Assembly (NCBI RefSeq): GCF_014698035.1
Contig: NZ_JACJSF010000025.1
Location: 32,195-96,194, forward strand
DNA: 64,000 bases
Direction of reading: 5' to 3'
Source of the DNA: Desmonostoc muscorum FACHB-395
GTDB lineage: Bacteria; Cyanobacteriota; Cyanobacteriia; Cyanobacteriales; Nostocaceae
Of the stretch, positions 9,761-19,400 are shown one piece after another. The position numbers were made by a program, and so were the translations under genes. Position 1 is the first letter of the stretch. Every line of letters starts with the position of its first letter. Under the pieces are notes generated by a model. It worked only from the letters and a program-made list of their open reading frames with translations, was not told the DNA's origin and ran no database searches.

Positions 9761-10035
9761 CAGAATTCAGGAGTCAGAATTCAGAATGAATTCTGTGCGA
9801 GTGGCGGATAGCGCAGCGTAAAGCCTTCTCTACGAGAGGCTGCGCCAACGGCATGGCTTCGCTTAAAGCGAGTCCACGTTCGCGCAGCGTCTCGTAGAGA
9901 GCGTCTGAATAGCCGGGTTTAAGACCCCCACTAAATCTACGATTTGGTGGTCTTTAATCAGTCGCGGGTCTGAATCCCCGACTGATTTATTCTGACTCCT
10001 GAATTCTGACTTCTGAATTCTGACTTCTGAATTCT
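9761..10035. repeat. Fold-back repeat island with 20-bp inverted ends and nested hairpins
   Basis: CAGAATTCAGGAGTCAGAAT at 9761-9780 is repeated as its exact reverse complement at 9989-10008. Near-identical 14-mers (TGACTTCTGAATTC) then follow to 10035. Inside are a long hairpin at 9921-9955 (AAGACC...GGTCTT, with CACTAAATC/GATTTGGTG), a second at 9961-9982 (GTCGCGGG/CCCCGAC), and GCAGCGT/CTCGTAGAGA type short repeats at 9810-9905. It has no coding capacity. It is probably a non-autonomous or composite repeat element, lying between two minus-strand genes. Confidence 0.7.
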
Positions 10036-10077
10036 TCTTCAAGTTTGCATTTCCCAACAATTAGAAACTGCGTGGTG

Positions 10078-11235
10078 TTAAGGGGACGGAACCGCTACTC
10101 GATTACCGGGAACAATCTGTGGCTGATACGAAAACACTTCTCGACTACGGGGATTTACGGTCACTTTGACCCAATTCACATCGTTGTTGCCGTTTGCCGC
10201 ATTGTCGCCAAATGTCTCGACACGAGTAAAGTTCTCGATGCGTCTGCCTTGAGCATCTAGAAATGGCTTGTCAATACGGTAGTAGTGCGAGTCACCATCC
10301 ACGTAGGCAATCGGTTTGCGGAAAGCGATCGCCTCATCGCGGAACGCTAATAAAAAGTCCTTGAAGCCATCAGGCTGTCCATCGGTTTGCACGAGCGTCT
10401 TCGGATCGCGCAAAGGCGCTCTGGTTCCGTCGGTCAGATCCCACCCTGGATTGCCTTGGGAGATAAACATGACCGCAGCCGAATTGCGTGTCTTTGCCAC
10501 TTGAAAAGTTTCTCTCATCCATGCAATATTAGCTGTGTTTCGCGCAGCATACTCTTGCGGGTCAGGCGCAGTGTCACACAGGTTGTTGCATGAACCCTGG
10601 ATATTGAGTGTCGCATAAGTAACCTTACCGACCGTCCAGCGCCGATTCTCCACACACGGTACTGCACCGGTTGCACCAAGACACAGTGGTGTTGTCTGCA
10701 CCTCTTGGACTAACCGACGCTGCCCAAGGGAAAACTTCGTGCTGAAGAATACCTGACGCTGGTAGTCGAGGCGTTCGCGTGAATTGAATCCACCATTTGA
10801 GGGGCGATCGCAATCAGTCCAATCATTGTCACCTGGGGTAAAGGCTGCTGGTGCCTTCAGGGAGTTGAAGTAGCCGAGCGCCTGAGTGTAGAGTTCATTA
10901 CTGCACGTGGTCGGTGTTACCGAGCCGGGCGTAGAGTTGCCCGCCTTCAGGTCGCCGTCGTGGACAGTAAAGGCCAGGTTTTGCGCGTTCATATCAGCGA
11001 TTAGGTTCGGGACTCCCGTTGTCGCTTGGAGATCCGAGTAGGGCATATCGCCCCAAAGTCCGATGGCGTATGTCTCGTTTTCGTCCTCGTACTCGTACTT
11101 CCTCTCGTTGGCAGTCGCCAAACCGATTGCAGAACTTGTCAGGAACGGCACAGTCAGCGCCACTAAGCATATTTTACGCAGCAAACGCGCAGTGGTGACG
11201 CGTTGAAACACTGAGTACCCAACCTTTGTCATCAT
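10078..11235 (-). CDS. Exported metallophosphoesterase-like protein
   Basis: 385 residues. The N-terminus has a signal sequence (RKICLVALTVPFLTSSAIGLATA, cleavage about residue 42). The mature part has an order of acidic/histidine motifs like calcineurin-type phosphoesterases: GLWGDMPYSD (about 59-68), FTVHDGDLKAG (89-99), TPGDNDWTDC (133-142) and, near the C-terminus, YVDGDSHYYR. The usual D-x-H and GNH motifs are modified, so activity is uncertain. Several Cys pairs suggest disulphides outside the cytoplasm. The gene is more GC-rich than its surroundings (two sampled 60-base lines are about 53 and 60% GC), which may mean recent transfer. Confidence 0.65.
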   Translation of the reverse strand: MMTKVGYSVFQRVTTARLLRKICLVALTVPFLTSSAIGLATANERKYEYEDENETYAIGLWGDMPYSDLQATTGVPNLIADMNAQNLAFTVHDGDLKAGNSTPGSVTPTTCSNELYTQALGYFNSLKAPAAFTPGDNDWTDCDRPSNGGFNSRERLDYQRQVFFSTKFSLGQRRLVQEVQTTPLCLGATGAVPCVENRRWTVGKVTYATLNIQGSCNNLCDTAPDPQEYAARNTANIAWMRETFQVAKTRNSAAVMFISQGNPGWDLTDGTRAPLRDPKTLVQTDGQPDGFKDFLLAFRDEAIAFRKPIAYVDGDSHYYRIDKPFLDAQGRRIENFTRVETFGDNAANGNNDVNWVKVTVNPRSREVFSYQPQIVPGNRVAVPSP

Positions 11236-11380
11236 CTCTATCCTTGATTATTCTTTGGGATCGTGAGCGCATTTTGGAGAATTAGCTCCTTGCCCACGCC
11301 CTTTCGGTGAGAAATTTAGATTACCGGATTGTCGATGACGGATAGGTTATGGATGGGTTAATAGTTCGTTTATTTACAGT

Positions 11381-11420
11381 AATTTCACGGCTACTTTACT
11401 TGTTTGTGTAGCCGTGAATT
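11381..11420 (-). terminator. Hairpin downstream of the 101-residue gene
   Basis: AATTTCACGGCTAC (11381-11394) pairs with GTAGCCGTGAATT (11408-11420), with one bulged base and a 13-base loop. It lies about 30 bases past the stop of the minus-strand gene that ends at 11453. Confidence 0.6.
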
Positions 11421-11452
11421 ATATAGTCCCTGACTGTGCTGCGCTGCTATAT

Positions 11453-11758
11453 CTATTTGCCGCTATAAAAAAAGGCAATTTCTTTTTCTTTTAGAGGTGC
11501 GAAACCAGCATCTACAAGTAATTGGTCGAGTTCTGCTTGGGGAATGTGCTTTGCACCAATTCGCACAATGCGCGATCGCATAGTATTAGACACGCCACTG
11601 CGCTGTCTATTGCCTTCTAGCGCCATGACTTTACCATAAAGTTCTAATTTGGCAGGCGGAATGGGAGAACCATCAAAATCAATTCCCTGTGCGATCGCTT
11701 CATCAATAGCATCAGCACCCGTGGTAGTTTGATTCCCTGGGTTAGTTTCGGTAGGCAT
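11453..11758 (-). CDS. Small conserved cyanobacterial protein, possibly DUF4090
   Basis: 101 residues, acidic and soluble, with no signal or membrane segment. Its core (DEAIAQGIDFDGSPIPPAKL, MALEGNRQRSGVSNTMRSRI, IGAKHIPQAELDQLL) looks like a strongly conserved small cyanobacterial protein. I believe this is the DUF4090 family, but that identification is from memory and only moderately sure. The first 15 residues (MPTETNPGNQTTTGA) are low complexity. The role is unknown. It stands alone with its own terminator hairpin. Confidence 0.72.
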   Translation of the reverse strand: MPTETNPGNQTTTGADAIDEAIAQGIDFDGSPIPPAKLELYGKVMALEGNRQRSGVSNTMRSRIVRIGAKHIPQAELDQLLVDAGFAPLKEKEIAFFYSGK

Positions 11759-11861
11759 AGTGATTTGATTTGCTCTTCTTTGCTATGGGTAGATTTTACC
11801 AGCCTTGCTGACACCTTTCTCCTGCTGAGGGTTAATTGCAATTGTCTGAATCAATAAACCT

Positions 11862-11989
11862 CTCCCTGGTTCAATACTTTTCGGTTAAGGGGAAAAGGGT
11901 TTGAATTTACCTTTACCCAACCCCAGTAACCTTTCCCCAGATCAAAAGAGAGATTGTTGAGTTTATCCAAAAAGTATTGCTCCCTGGTT
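11862..11989. mobile_element. MITE-like element, copy 1, with 10-bp target duplication
   Basis: The element is 11872-11979 (108 bp). Its ends are CAATACTTTTCGG and CCAAAAAGTATTG (12 of 13 inverted). The direct repeat CTCCCTGGTT flanks it exactly at 11862-11871 and 11980-11989. The interior shares GGGAAAAGG, GGGTTTGAATTT, CCTTTCCCCAGA, CAAAAGAGAGATT and GTTTATCC with the copy at 38277-38399. It has no coding capacity. Confidence 0.85.
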
Positions 11990-12084
11990 TTACTAGGCAA
12001 AACCTTCCCTCTCCGAATCGGAGAGGGAAGACTTGAACTTTAGTTCAAGGCAGGGAGAGGTTCGTCTAACTCACGCCTAACAGA

Positions 12085-12339
12085 TTAATCACGAGCTTGT
12101 CGCGTCACCAAACCCCCAACAAACGCCCCTAAAATCGTTCCTGTCCATAATCCTGTTGTGCTACCTTGCCATATTGCTCCTGGTGTCATCCAAGCGTTGC
12201 ACATCACCTGGAAACCCCAAGATTGGTTTTGACACTTTTGCCTATGCAGCATTATGGTGATTTGCCCACTAGTGTAAGCACCAAAAAAACCTGATGATAG
12301 CGCCAAAAAAGTGCAAATGAAAATTCTATTTTTTGTCAT
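12085..12339 (-). CDS. Small two-helix membrane protein of unknown function
   Basis: 84 residues with two hydrophobic stretches, IFICTFLALSSGFFGAYTSG at the N-terminus and TTGLWTGTILGAFVGGLVT near the end, separated by a Cys-containing loop (RQKCQNQSWGFQVMCNAW). It is predicted to be a membrane or exported protein. The ATG (12337-12339) lies inside the first unit of a TTTGTCA heptamer array, so the repeat supplies the start codon and the upstream sequence. I do not recognise the family. The ORF is intact, but its reality is moderately certain. Confidence 0.5.
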   Translation of the reverse strand: MTKNRIFICTFLALSSGFFGAYTSGQITIMLHRQKCQNQSWGFQVMCNAWMTPGAIWQGSTTGLWTGTILGAFVGGLVTRQARD

Positions 12340-12477
12340 TTGTCATTTGTCATTTGTCATGGGCAAGAGGACTTGGGGACAAGGAGAATTGGGGACAAGG
12401 GGAAAGACTTGTTTCAAGTTCTCATCTCTTGTCCCCCTGCTTCCCCTGCCTCCTCATCCCCAATTCCCCATTCGCAA
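12332..12477. repeat. Heptamer array and G-rich/C-rich repeat tract
   Basis: TTTGTCA is repeated four times at 12332-12359. It is followed by GGGGACAAGG-type and CCCTTGTCCCC-type repeats up to the end of ppc. The same vocabulary recurs at 19467-19569, 29645-29795 and 44428-44592. These are typical short tandem repeats of filamentous cyanobacteria. Confidence 0.8.
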
Positions 12478-15400
12478 TCAACCCGTATTTCTCATCCCGG
12501 CTGCAATCCCATTAATAGTTAACAATGCACCTCGCAGTAACTCGCCTTTGCTGTAACGAGAATGGATGACTCCAGAAGTGGCATTAGTATTCATAGACTG
12601 GCGTAGGCGCTTGAGCAGGGAAACTTGGATAAATCCCAAGGGGACAATTGTGCCATTGCGTAACTGCACAGATCGTTGCAAGACAGGATCGCCATCTAAC
12701 AGTTGATTGTGATCGGTGATTTTTAACACCAAATCTCTTGTGAGATAGAACTCGCTGGCAATTTGGTCAAAAACCTTGGCAAAACGAAGTTTATCTTCTG
12801 GTTTTGACAATTCCTGAACGTAGTGATGTGCCATTTGCATATCTACTTTTGCCAAAGTCATCTCGGCTTTAGAAATCACCATCTTGAAAAAGGGCCACTT
12901 AACGTAAAAGTAGCGCATTAATTTCAAGTGTTCTTCTGGTTCTGCGTTCAAAAACTCTTGTAACGCTGTGCCAACACCGTACCAGGAAGGAAGCAAAAAG
13001 CGGGTTTGCGTCCAGCTAAATACCCAAGGAATAGCTCTTAGACTGCTTAAATCTTTCTTACCAGATGGGCGACGGGCTGGACGAGAACTAATTTGTAGCT
13101 GGCTAATTTCTTCAATGGGGGTTACTTGGTGGAAGAAGTCAACAAAATCAGGCTGTTCGTAGATTAAAGCCCGATAATGTTGCCGCGATCGCGCTGCTAA
13201 TTCTTCCATAATCTCATTCCAGGGTTCAATATCATCAAACCCTGTCCGCAGCAGGCTAGCTTGAATTACAGCAGTGGTGATAGTTTCCATGTGGTACAAA
13301 GCCAAGTCCAACAAGGAGTATTTAGAAGCCAAAACTTCTCCTTGTTCGGTAATCTTAATTCGCCCATTGATACTATGACCCGGTTGAGCCAAAATCGCCT
13401 CGTAAGCAGGACCACCTCCCCGCCCTACAGAACCGCCGCGTCCGTGGAAAATCCGCAAATTTATATCGTAGCCTTCTGCTATTTGTTGCAGTGATTTTTG
13501 GGCTTTATGAATTTCCCAGTTGCTGCTTAAAAAACCAGAGTCTTTGTTGCTGTCAGAATACCCCAGCATCACTTCTTGCAAGTTAGGGGTGAGGGGGGAG
13601 GGGGAGGAGGGAGAGGTAGGGGGGGGGGCAAGGGAGGATGAATTTTCATCGGTTTCTTCTGCTTTTGCCTGTTCGTAGCCGCCGGCTAGCAAAGCGCGAT
13701 ATAACGGGAGTTCAAACAGTTTCCGCATAACGCTTCTGGAGCGTTGTAAGTCTTCTACTGTTTCAAATAAGGGGACAACTTGAATGGTTCCCACGGCTAT
13801 GGCGGGGTCAAAAAGTCTGGCTTCTTTGGCTAACAGTAATACTTCTAGCACGTCGCTCACGTCGCGGCACATGCTGATAATGTAAGTTTGGCAGATATTT
13901 AGACCAAATTCTTGTTGCAGCGATCGCACGACGCGAAAAGTTTCAATTACATCGTTGGTTTTTTCAGAAAATGGCAATTCTGCTGGAATTAACGGCCGGC
14001 GGGTTTGCAGTTCTCCTGTGAGCCAAGCTACTTTTTGCTCCTCAGATAGTTCGTTGTAAGGTTGAGGTAATATTTGCAGGTATTGTAGGATCTCATCCAG
14101 CGCATCAGCATGGCGGGATGATTCTTGACGGATATCTAGCTGTGTCAAGTTAAAACCAAAAATTTCTACCTGACAGATGAGATTTTCTAAATCTCGACAG
14201 CTTAAACCTGTTTCTGTCAAGTTACGCTGAATCATCCGCAGTTCTGCTAAAAAATCGTCTCCCGAACGATACAGGGGACTATCTTGATTTTTTGGCGTTT
14301 CCCGATTGTACAAAGCTAGATTGCGATCGCGAGTATTTTCTAGCCGTTTCAGTACATAAGCGAGTTTCAGCCGATAGGGTTCTTGCCGATAACGCAGCGC
14401 CAGTGCATCATATACCTCACTCAACTGGGACTGATCTAACTCTAGAGATTCCAGCAAATCTGGTAAGACATCACTCCAGTGCATCGACACACTCAACAAT
14501 TCAATCAGATTTTTCACTGACTGAATATATCTCCCCAGCACCATTTTGCGCTGATAGCAAGCTGTTTGCCAGGTGATTTCTGGTGTAACTGATGGGTTCC
14601 CATCTCTATCTGAGCCGACCCAAGAGCCAAAAGAACAAAAGTTTTTACTTGGTGGTTCTAGCCAAGGAAAGGTATTGGATAGTGTATGTTTGAAACGTTT
14701 ATAAAGTTGAGGAATGCCATCAAATAAAACTTCTTGGAAGTAGTGTAGGGCATAATCTACTTCATCTAGCACAGTGGGTTTGAACTGGTGAAGTTCGTCC
14801 GTGCGCCACCAGAGGCGAATTTCCTCGAGCAATTGTTCGCGGACATCTGCTGCTTCCCAAGCATATCCGCCACCTGTACCACCAGCATGGTTTTCTAAGG
14901 TATCCAGTTTTTGCAAGAGTTGTACCACCTGTCGCTGCTTATCTCGGATGGTATGACGAACAATTTCCGTCGGGTGTGCTGTGAAAACTAAGCGCACATC
15001 CAGATGAGCAATGAGACGTTGAATTTGTTGGGGTGGTACATTCTGTTTGAATAAATAGGGAAACAAAGCAGCGAAAGTCCCTTTTGGTTTGACTTGCGCT
15101 TTTTCTAGATAATTCTTTGCCAGCAATTCTGCTGCTATTCCCTTGCTAACAGGCGCATCATCTTCTCTTTGATTGGACGAGTAATTGACATTAGATGCTC
15201 TTTCTGCGTCTGTAGGCTCTGTTTCTGCCTCATAGCGGCTCAATTGCTGCCTTTGCTCGTATTCCTGCTCTATGATGTTAATCAGCTGAAAATACAGAGC
15301 GAAAGCACGAGCCGCGCGGATTGCTTCGTTGATATTTAGTTGTTCAATTAATTTGACGGCTGAGGATGCTTGGTCATTTGTTGCCTGTCCTTCTGGCGAA

Positions 15401-15567
15401 CACAAATCGCGCAACTGCCGCAACAAGTCTACCATATTTTGACCGCATTCTTGCCGGAGAACAGACTCCCACAATTCTTCCACTACCTGGAGACGATGAC
15501 GCAAAAATAATTCCGACACCGGGTATATATCCGCAGTTTGAGACGAAGAGTATAAAAGGGAACCCAT
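12478..15567 (-). CDS. ppc: Phosphoenolpyruvate carboxylase
   Basis: 1029 residues, the length of cyanobacterial PEPC. It carboxylates PEP with bicarbonate to oxaloacetate, an anaplerotic cytoplasmic reaction. Seen motifs are [14 protein letters not shown] (catalytic His), [99 protein letters not shown] (split here as separate blocks), and the C-terminal end RNTG. Between [16 protein letters not shown] and [11 protein letters not shown] lies a Pro/Ser-rich insert ([17 protein letters not shown]) encoded by a C-rich tract. It sits at a naturally variable point just before the catalytic block, so the enzyme is probably active. Confidence 0.97.
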   Translation of the reverse strand: MGSLLYSSSQTADIYPVSELFLRHRLQVVEELWESVLRQECGQNMVDLLRQLRDLCSPEGQATNDQASSAVKLIEQLNINEAIRAARAFALYFQLINIIEQEYEQRQQLSRYEAETEPTDAERASNVNYSSNQREDDAPVSKGIAAELLAKNYLEKAQVKPKGTFAALFPYLFKQNVPPQQIQRLIAHLDVRLVFTAHPTEIVRHTIRDKQRQVVQLLQKLDTLENHAGGTGGGYAWEAADVREQLLEEIRLWWRTDELHQFKPTVLDEVDYALHYFQEVLFDGIPQLYKRFKHTLSNTFPWLEPPSKNFCSFGSWVGSDRDGNPSVTPEITWQTACYQRKMVLGRYIQSVKNLIELLSVSMHWSDVLPDLLESLELDQSQLSEVYDALALRYRQEPYRLKLAYVLKRLENTRDRNLALYNRETPKNQDSPLYRSGDDFLAELRMIQRNLTETGLSCRDLENLICQVEIFGFNLTQLDIRQESSRHADALDEILQYLQILPQPYNELSEEQKVAWLTGELQTRRPLIPAELPFSEKTNDVIETFRVVRSLQQEFGLNICQTYIISMCRDVSDVLEVLLLAKEARLFDPAIAVGTIQVVPLFETVEDLQRSRSVMRKLFELPLYRALLAGGYEQAKAEETDENSSSLAPPPTSPSSPSPLTPNLQEVMLGYSDSNKDSGFLSSNWEIHKAQKSLQQIAEGYDINLRIFHGRGGSVGRGGGPAYEAILAQPGHSINGRIKITEQGEVLASKYSLLDLALYHMETITTAVIQASLLRTGFDDIEPWNEIMEELAARSRQHYRALIYEQPDFVDFFHQVTPIEEISQLQISSRPARRPSGKKDLSSLRAIPWVFSWTQTRFLLPSWYGVGTALQEFLNAEPEEHLKLMRYFYVKWPFFKMVISKAEMTLAKVDMQMAHHYVQELSKPEDKLRFAKVFDQIASEFYLTRDLVLKITDHNQLLDGDPVLQRSVQLRNGTIVPLGFIQVSLLKRLRQSMNTNATSGVIHSRYSKGELLRGALLTINGIAAGMRNTG
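13586..13635 (+). repeat. G-rich tract with a ten-G run inside ppc
   Basis: On the plus strand the tract contains runs of four, six, five and three G and then a run of ten G (13619-13628). On the coding strand this is C-rich and encodes the Pro/Ser linker of PEP carboxylase. The four or more G runs could fold as a G-quadruplex in the template strand. Confidence 0.85.
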
Positions 15568-15668
15568 ATTCTCTATCTTGTAAAGCTAATAACTGTTTAC
15601 GCTTCTAGGTTTTCTACTGAATGCTCATCGGGTTATTCCTGAGCAAATAATTATTCGGTGTATATTTT

Positions 15669-15905
15669 CTAAGTTTGATTAGTTTCGCGCTCCTCTGGGA
15701 AGTCGAGAATGGGTAGGCGATCGCCTCGAAACAATTCTTCACTGGCTTCCCCTATGCTTTCTAGTGCCCTTACGGTGGTTTTTCCGGTAATGAGCAGCAG
15801 TAATATAGACGCTGTACCTATTTGTAAAAGGAACGATTGGGGAATGGTAAATAAATCGAGATGGGATGGCGGGTTAGTTGAGGGTTCTTGGTTGGCAGGA
15901 GGCAT
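15669..15905 (-). CDS. Small single-span membrane protein
   Basis: 78 residues with one clear membrane helix (FLLQIGTASILLLLITG, about 30-46). This is preceded by a Pro/Asn-rich N-terminus and followed by a cytoplasmic-looking tail (ALESIGEASEELFRGDRLPILDFPEE). The tail has the look of a conserved cyanobacterial small protein, but I do not recognise a named family. It lies 101 bases upstream of ppc on the same strand and could be co-transcribed with it. A function cannot be proposed. Confidence 0.6.
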   Translation of the reverse strand: MPPANQEPSTNPPSHLDLFTIPQSFLLQIGTASILLLLITGKTTVRALESIGEASEELFRGDRLPILDFPEERETNQT

Positions 15906-16453
15906 TGCTAATTTTTGGTTATGGGAATTGATTTAGGAGTCATTTGTCATTGGTCATTGGTAAGGGCTTTAAACCTATTTACGTTTCGTAATATACTTGG
16001 TTTTTTTGCGCCAACTTACTTAGGAATTAGGATGAATCCAACAATCGAGGGATGGAGTTGAAATGAGATAAGCTTGTTGGTTATTTCACCTATTAGGGGC
16101 GTTAGCGCCATGAAACGCAAGTCTAGCTTTAAAGGACAAGTCATTAGCCAGTCATATAGAATTATTCTGACTCCTGGCTTCTGTACAGACGCGAAATCGT
16201 GTCTCTCTTGTACAAACGCGATTAATCGCGTTTCTCCTAACTTCTGATTTATGACTCCCTATTAGTAAAATAAACGCAAAACTCAATATTAGTCAGACTT
16301 ACAACCTGTACAAGACTATCTTGGCCGATTTTGTAAGCTACGAAGGTAACAAAATTGTTAAAAAAAAACGTCAGAGTGTGATAGACCTATGGTTCTAGTT
16401 TACAAGTGCAGGCACTATCCCCCAACCATCGCTTCCTGTAAAGTTAACTTCCC
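15906..16453. other. Repeat-rich gap between divergent genes
   Basis: About 550 bases. It contains a TCATTTGTCATTGGTCATTGG run at 15940-15962, TCTGACTCCTGG/TTCTGATTTATGACTCC fragments, and a palindrome AAACGCGATTAATCGCGTTT at 16214-16233 preceded by a related half-copy (CAGACGCGAAATCG). The palindrome has a sister copy inside the caspase-like gene at 27960-27979. No gene is seen. It holds the promoter of the SGNH/DUF1574 gene. Confidence 0.6.
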
Positions 16454-19400
16454 ATGAAAACAGTATTACCAGATCGCCAGCAATCCTTAGTGCAATGGGT
16501 GAGCCAAGCCACAGGGATTAACACTTTCGGGGTGAAAGTCCGGTTACGGGGAAATGACCTTCATATTCTTTGTGAAGGTACTGAATGTCCGCAGCGTTGG
16601 CGTACTTTGTCTGATTTGCTGCAAGCATTACAGCAAACAAACTTAGATATTCTCACAAGCAGCGAACAAACCTCAATATATCAAGTATTTGTCTATGGCC
16701 GAAGAAAAGGGGAACAGCGCCCCAAATGGTGCCATCGGGTTTACTTAAATCAAATAGATAAGCATCTGGAGCAAGTGGAGCAAGCCTTGCTAGCAGATGC
16801 GGAAAAATCAAAACAGTCGGGTGGGGCGCTAATTGTCTCTAACGAAAGTTTGGCACGCCAAGGGAACCCAGAGGCGATCGCTAGATATCTCAGCGAAACT
16901 CTGAGTACGTTAGGTGTATCGGTACAGGCAAAGATTAAGCCATATCAGCCAAAGAACTCTCAGCCGGAAGAAAACCGCCTGTGGATATTTTGCCAGTCGA
17001 GCTATAGCCCTGATGCCTCATTGCTTGCAGAACCAATAGCAGAGAAGTTGCGTTATCTCAAGCTTTCTGGCTACCAAGATGCCGTAATTGTTTCCCAGGT
17101 GAGCGGCGAAACTGCCCCTGATTGGTTGCTGCGTGTCGATTTGACCCCATCAGAGGTAATGCTCAAAGAATGGGCGCGTTGGGGTGATATCCAAGCGATC
17201 GCTCGGCTATTAACTGAGGTATTGTCAGGATTAAAAGTTGCTGTCCAAGCTTCTCTGAAAGAATCAACTCTACATATCTTTTGTACGCCAGCTTTTGATC
17301 CTTTAGGAACTGCACCAATCCCAGACAAAGCGGTGTGCTTAGAGGCGATTGTACCCCAGTTAGAAGCGATCGCACCTCAAGGCATTCTCGCCGCCACCAT
17401 ATACGGGCAAAAAGCAGGCGACAAGCAACCCACTTGGATTGATTGGCTAGCTTTACCCGCCACAACCTATCCCGCCTTTGCCACATCACCACTAGATTTA
17501 GCTAATACTGGCGATGAACCAGCTATCACATTTTTACTGGAGCGTTTACTCAATCCTGACCTAGATTGGCGTTTATTAACAGGTGGAATTCGCGTCCTCT
17601 TACTGAACAAAAATGATTTACTGCACATCATGTGTGATGCACCTGTTTGTCCAGGTCGTCAACAAGTAGCAAGTAAAATTACGCAGTTTATCCGCCATTT
17701 GAAAATTCCCGGTATTATGGGGATACGTATATACGGTCGCCGGGCTGGGAATAAAGAACCTTTTTGGCACTATGGCGTTGATCTTGAACATCGCCAACGT
17801 TTAGTACCAGAAGCAACACCAGAATTCGCTGCCACTTCTAAATACGTCGATGATTTGATACCCTCTGAGACTAGTGAACCAATTTTGCGCCCAGACTTAA
17901 CAACAGAAGAAGTTCAAAGTTTTGTAACAGAAGTAGCGCGAGATTGGATAGCAACGGCGAGTGCAACCGCGAAAAAGTTCCTGTTAAAAAGCCAGCTATT
18001 TACCGAAAGCCACCAGTTAGCAGAAGAAAATCCTGACGATCAAGGACTTAAAATTGCTCTAGTTTGGGGGACATTGGGATTATTACTCACTCTCCAAACT
18101 GATTGGGTATTGGGTCGAATTACTGCACAGACTAAACCGAGTTTGCCAAAAGTTGCCAGTGTTTTACCTTCATCATCTGGACAAAAGGCATCTTTAACAT
18201 CTGAAAAAACTCAGAGTGAAAAAACGGTATTTTTTAGCCGCAGTTCTAAAACAAAATCTCCTGCAAATCAGAGTTCTGTATTTAATGCTTCTGAGTTTAC
18301 TCAAAGTGATGATACTTCGACAAAGAATTTGGCAGCCGCACCACTGAAAGAAAAAGCAACCGCAACAGCTATTCTTTTAGCAGCGCGATCGCAAATGCCA
18401 AGTTTCAATGTCAGGCAGTTAGATGAGCAGCTAGCACTGTATAAACAGCGTTTAGCGAGAACTGGTACACCGCCCGATGTGTTGATTATTGGCTCCTCCC
18501 GCGCCCTCAGAGGAGTAGATCCAGCAGAACTTTCTAAAGCTTTAGCGACTCAGGGCTATCCCAATATTGACGTGTTTAACTTTGGGATCAACGGTGCTAC
18601 TGCACAAGTTGTAGACTTTGTGCTTCGTCACGTACTGGAACCATCAGAACTGCCTAAAATAATTCTCTGGGCGGATGGGGCCCGTGCTTTCAATGGTGGA
18701 CGCGAGGACATTACCTTTAAATCCATCGCTGCATCAGCTGGTTATAAGCAAGCATTACAAAAGAACCCAAAAATCGCAAATAGCAGCGAATCGCCCGAAA
18801 ATCAGGAAAGTTCGCCAGAAGAGAAGGTAAAAGAAGAAAAACAGGAGATTAGCACATATCAAGCTGTCAATGATTCGTTAAATCAGGGTCTAGCATCTCT
18901 TTCTGCTAGCTATCAAAACCGCGACCAAATTAAAGGCTTATTGCAAAAACAATTGCTTATATTTGGTAGTAATCAGACAGTTGCATCACAAAAACAGCTA
19001 ACAGATGGAACTTCAGATGAGAGTATTTCCCAGCAAGCAGTTGATTTTGATGGCTTTCTACCTTTGTCTATTCGCTTCAATCCTGCTAGATACTATCAAA
19101 AACATTCTAGAGTTACCGGAAATTACGACAACGACTATAAATCTTTCCAAGTAGAAGGACAGCAAGATGCTGCTCTTCAAGAAGTGCTTCAGTTTACCCA
19201 GTCTCAGAAAATTTCCTTAGTGTTTGTCAATATGCCTCTCACGGCAGATTATTTAGATCCAGTGCGTAGACAATATGAGCAACAATTTCAGCAATATATG
19301 TTGCGTCTAGCTACTAATCCCAATTTTATTTATCGGGATCTGAGCCAAAAGTGGCCCAAAGCACATGACTACTTCTCTGATCCCAGCCACCTTAACCGCT

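Noticed and set aside
9961..9982. A GGGTCTGAATCCCC stretch that looks like a tRNA T-arm
   Set aside because: No acceptor stem or anticodon arm can be formed around it. It is part of the fold-back repeat island.
12332..12477. Tandem heptamers considered as a CRISPR array
   Set aside because: Units are 7-8 bases and contiguous, with no spacers, so they are short tandem repeats.
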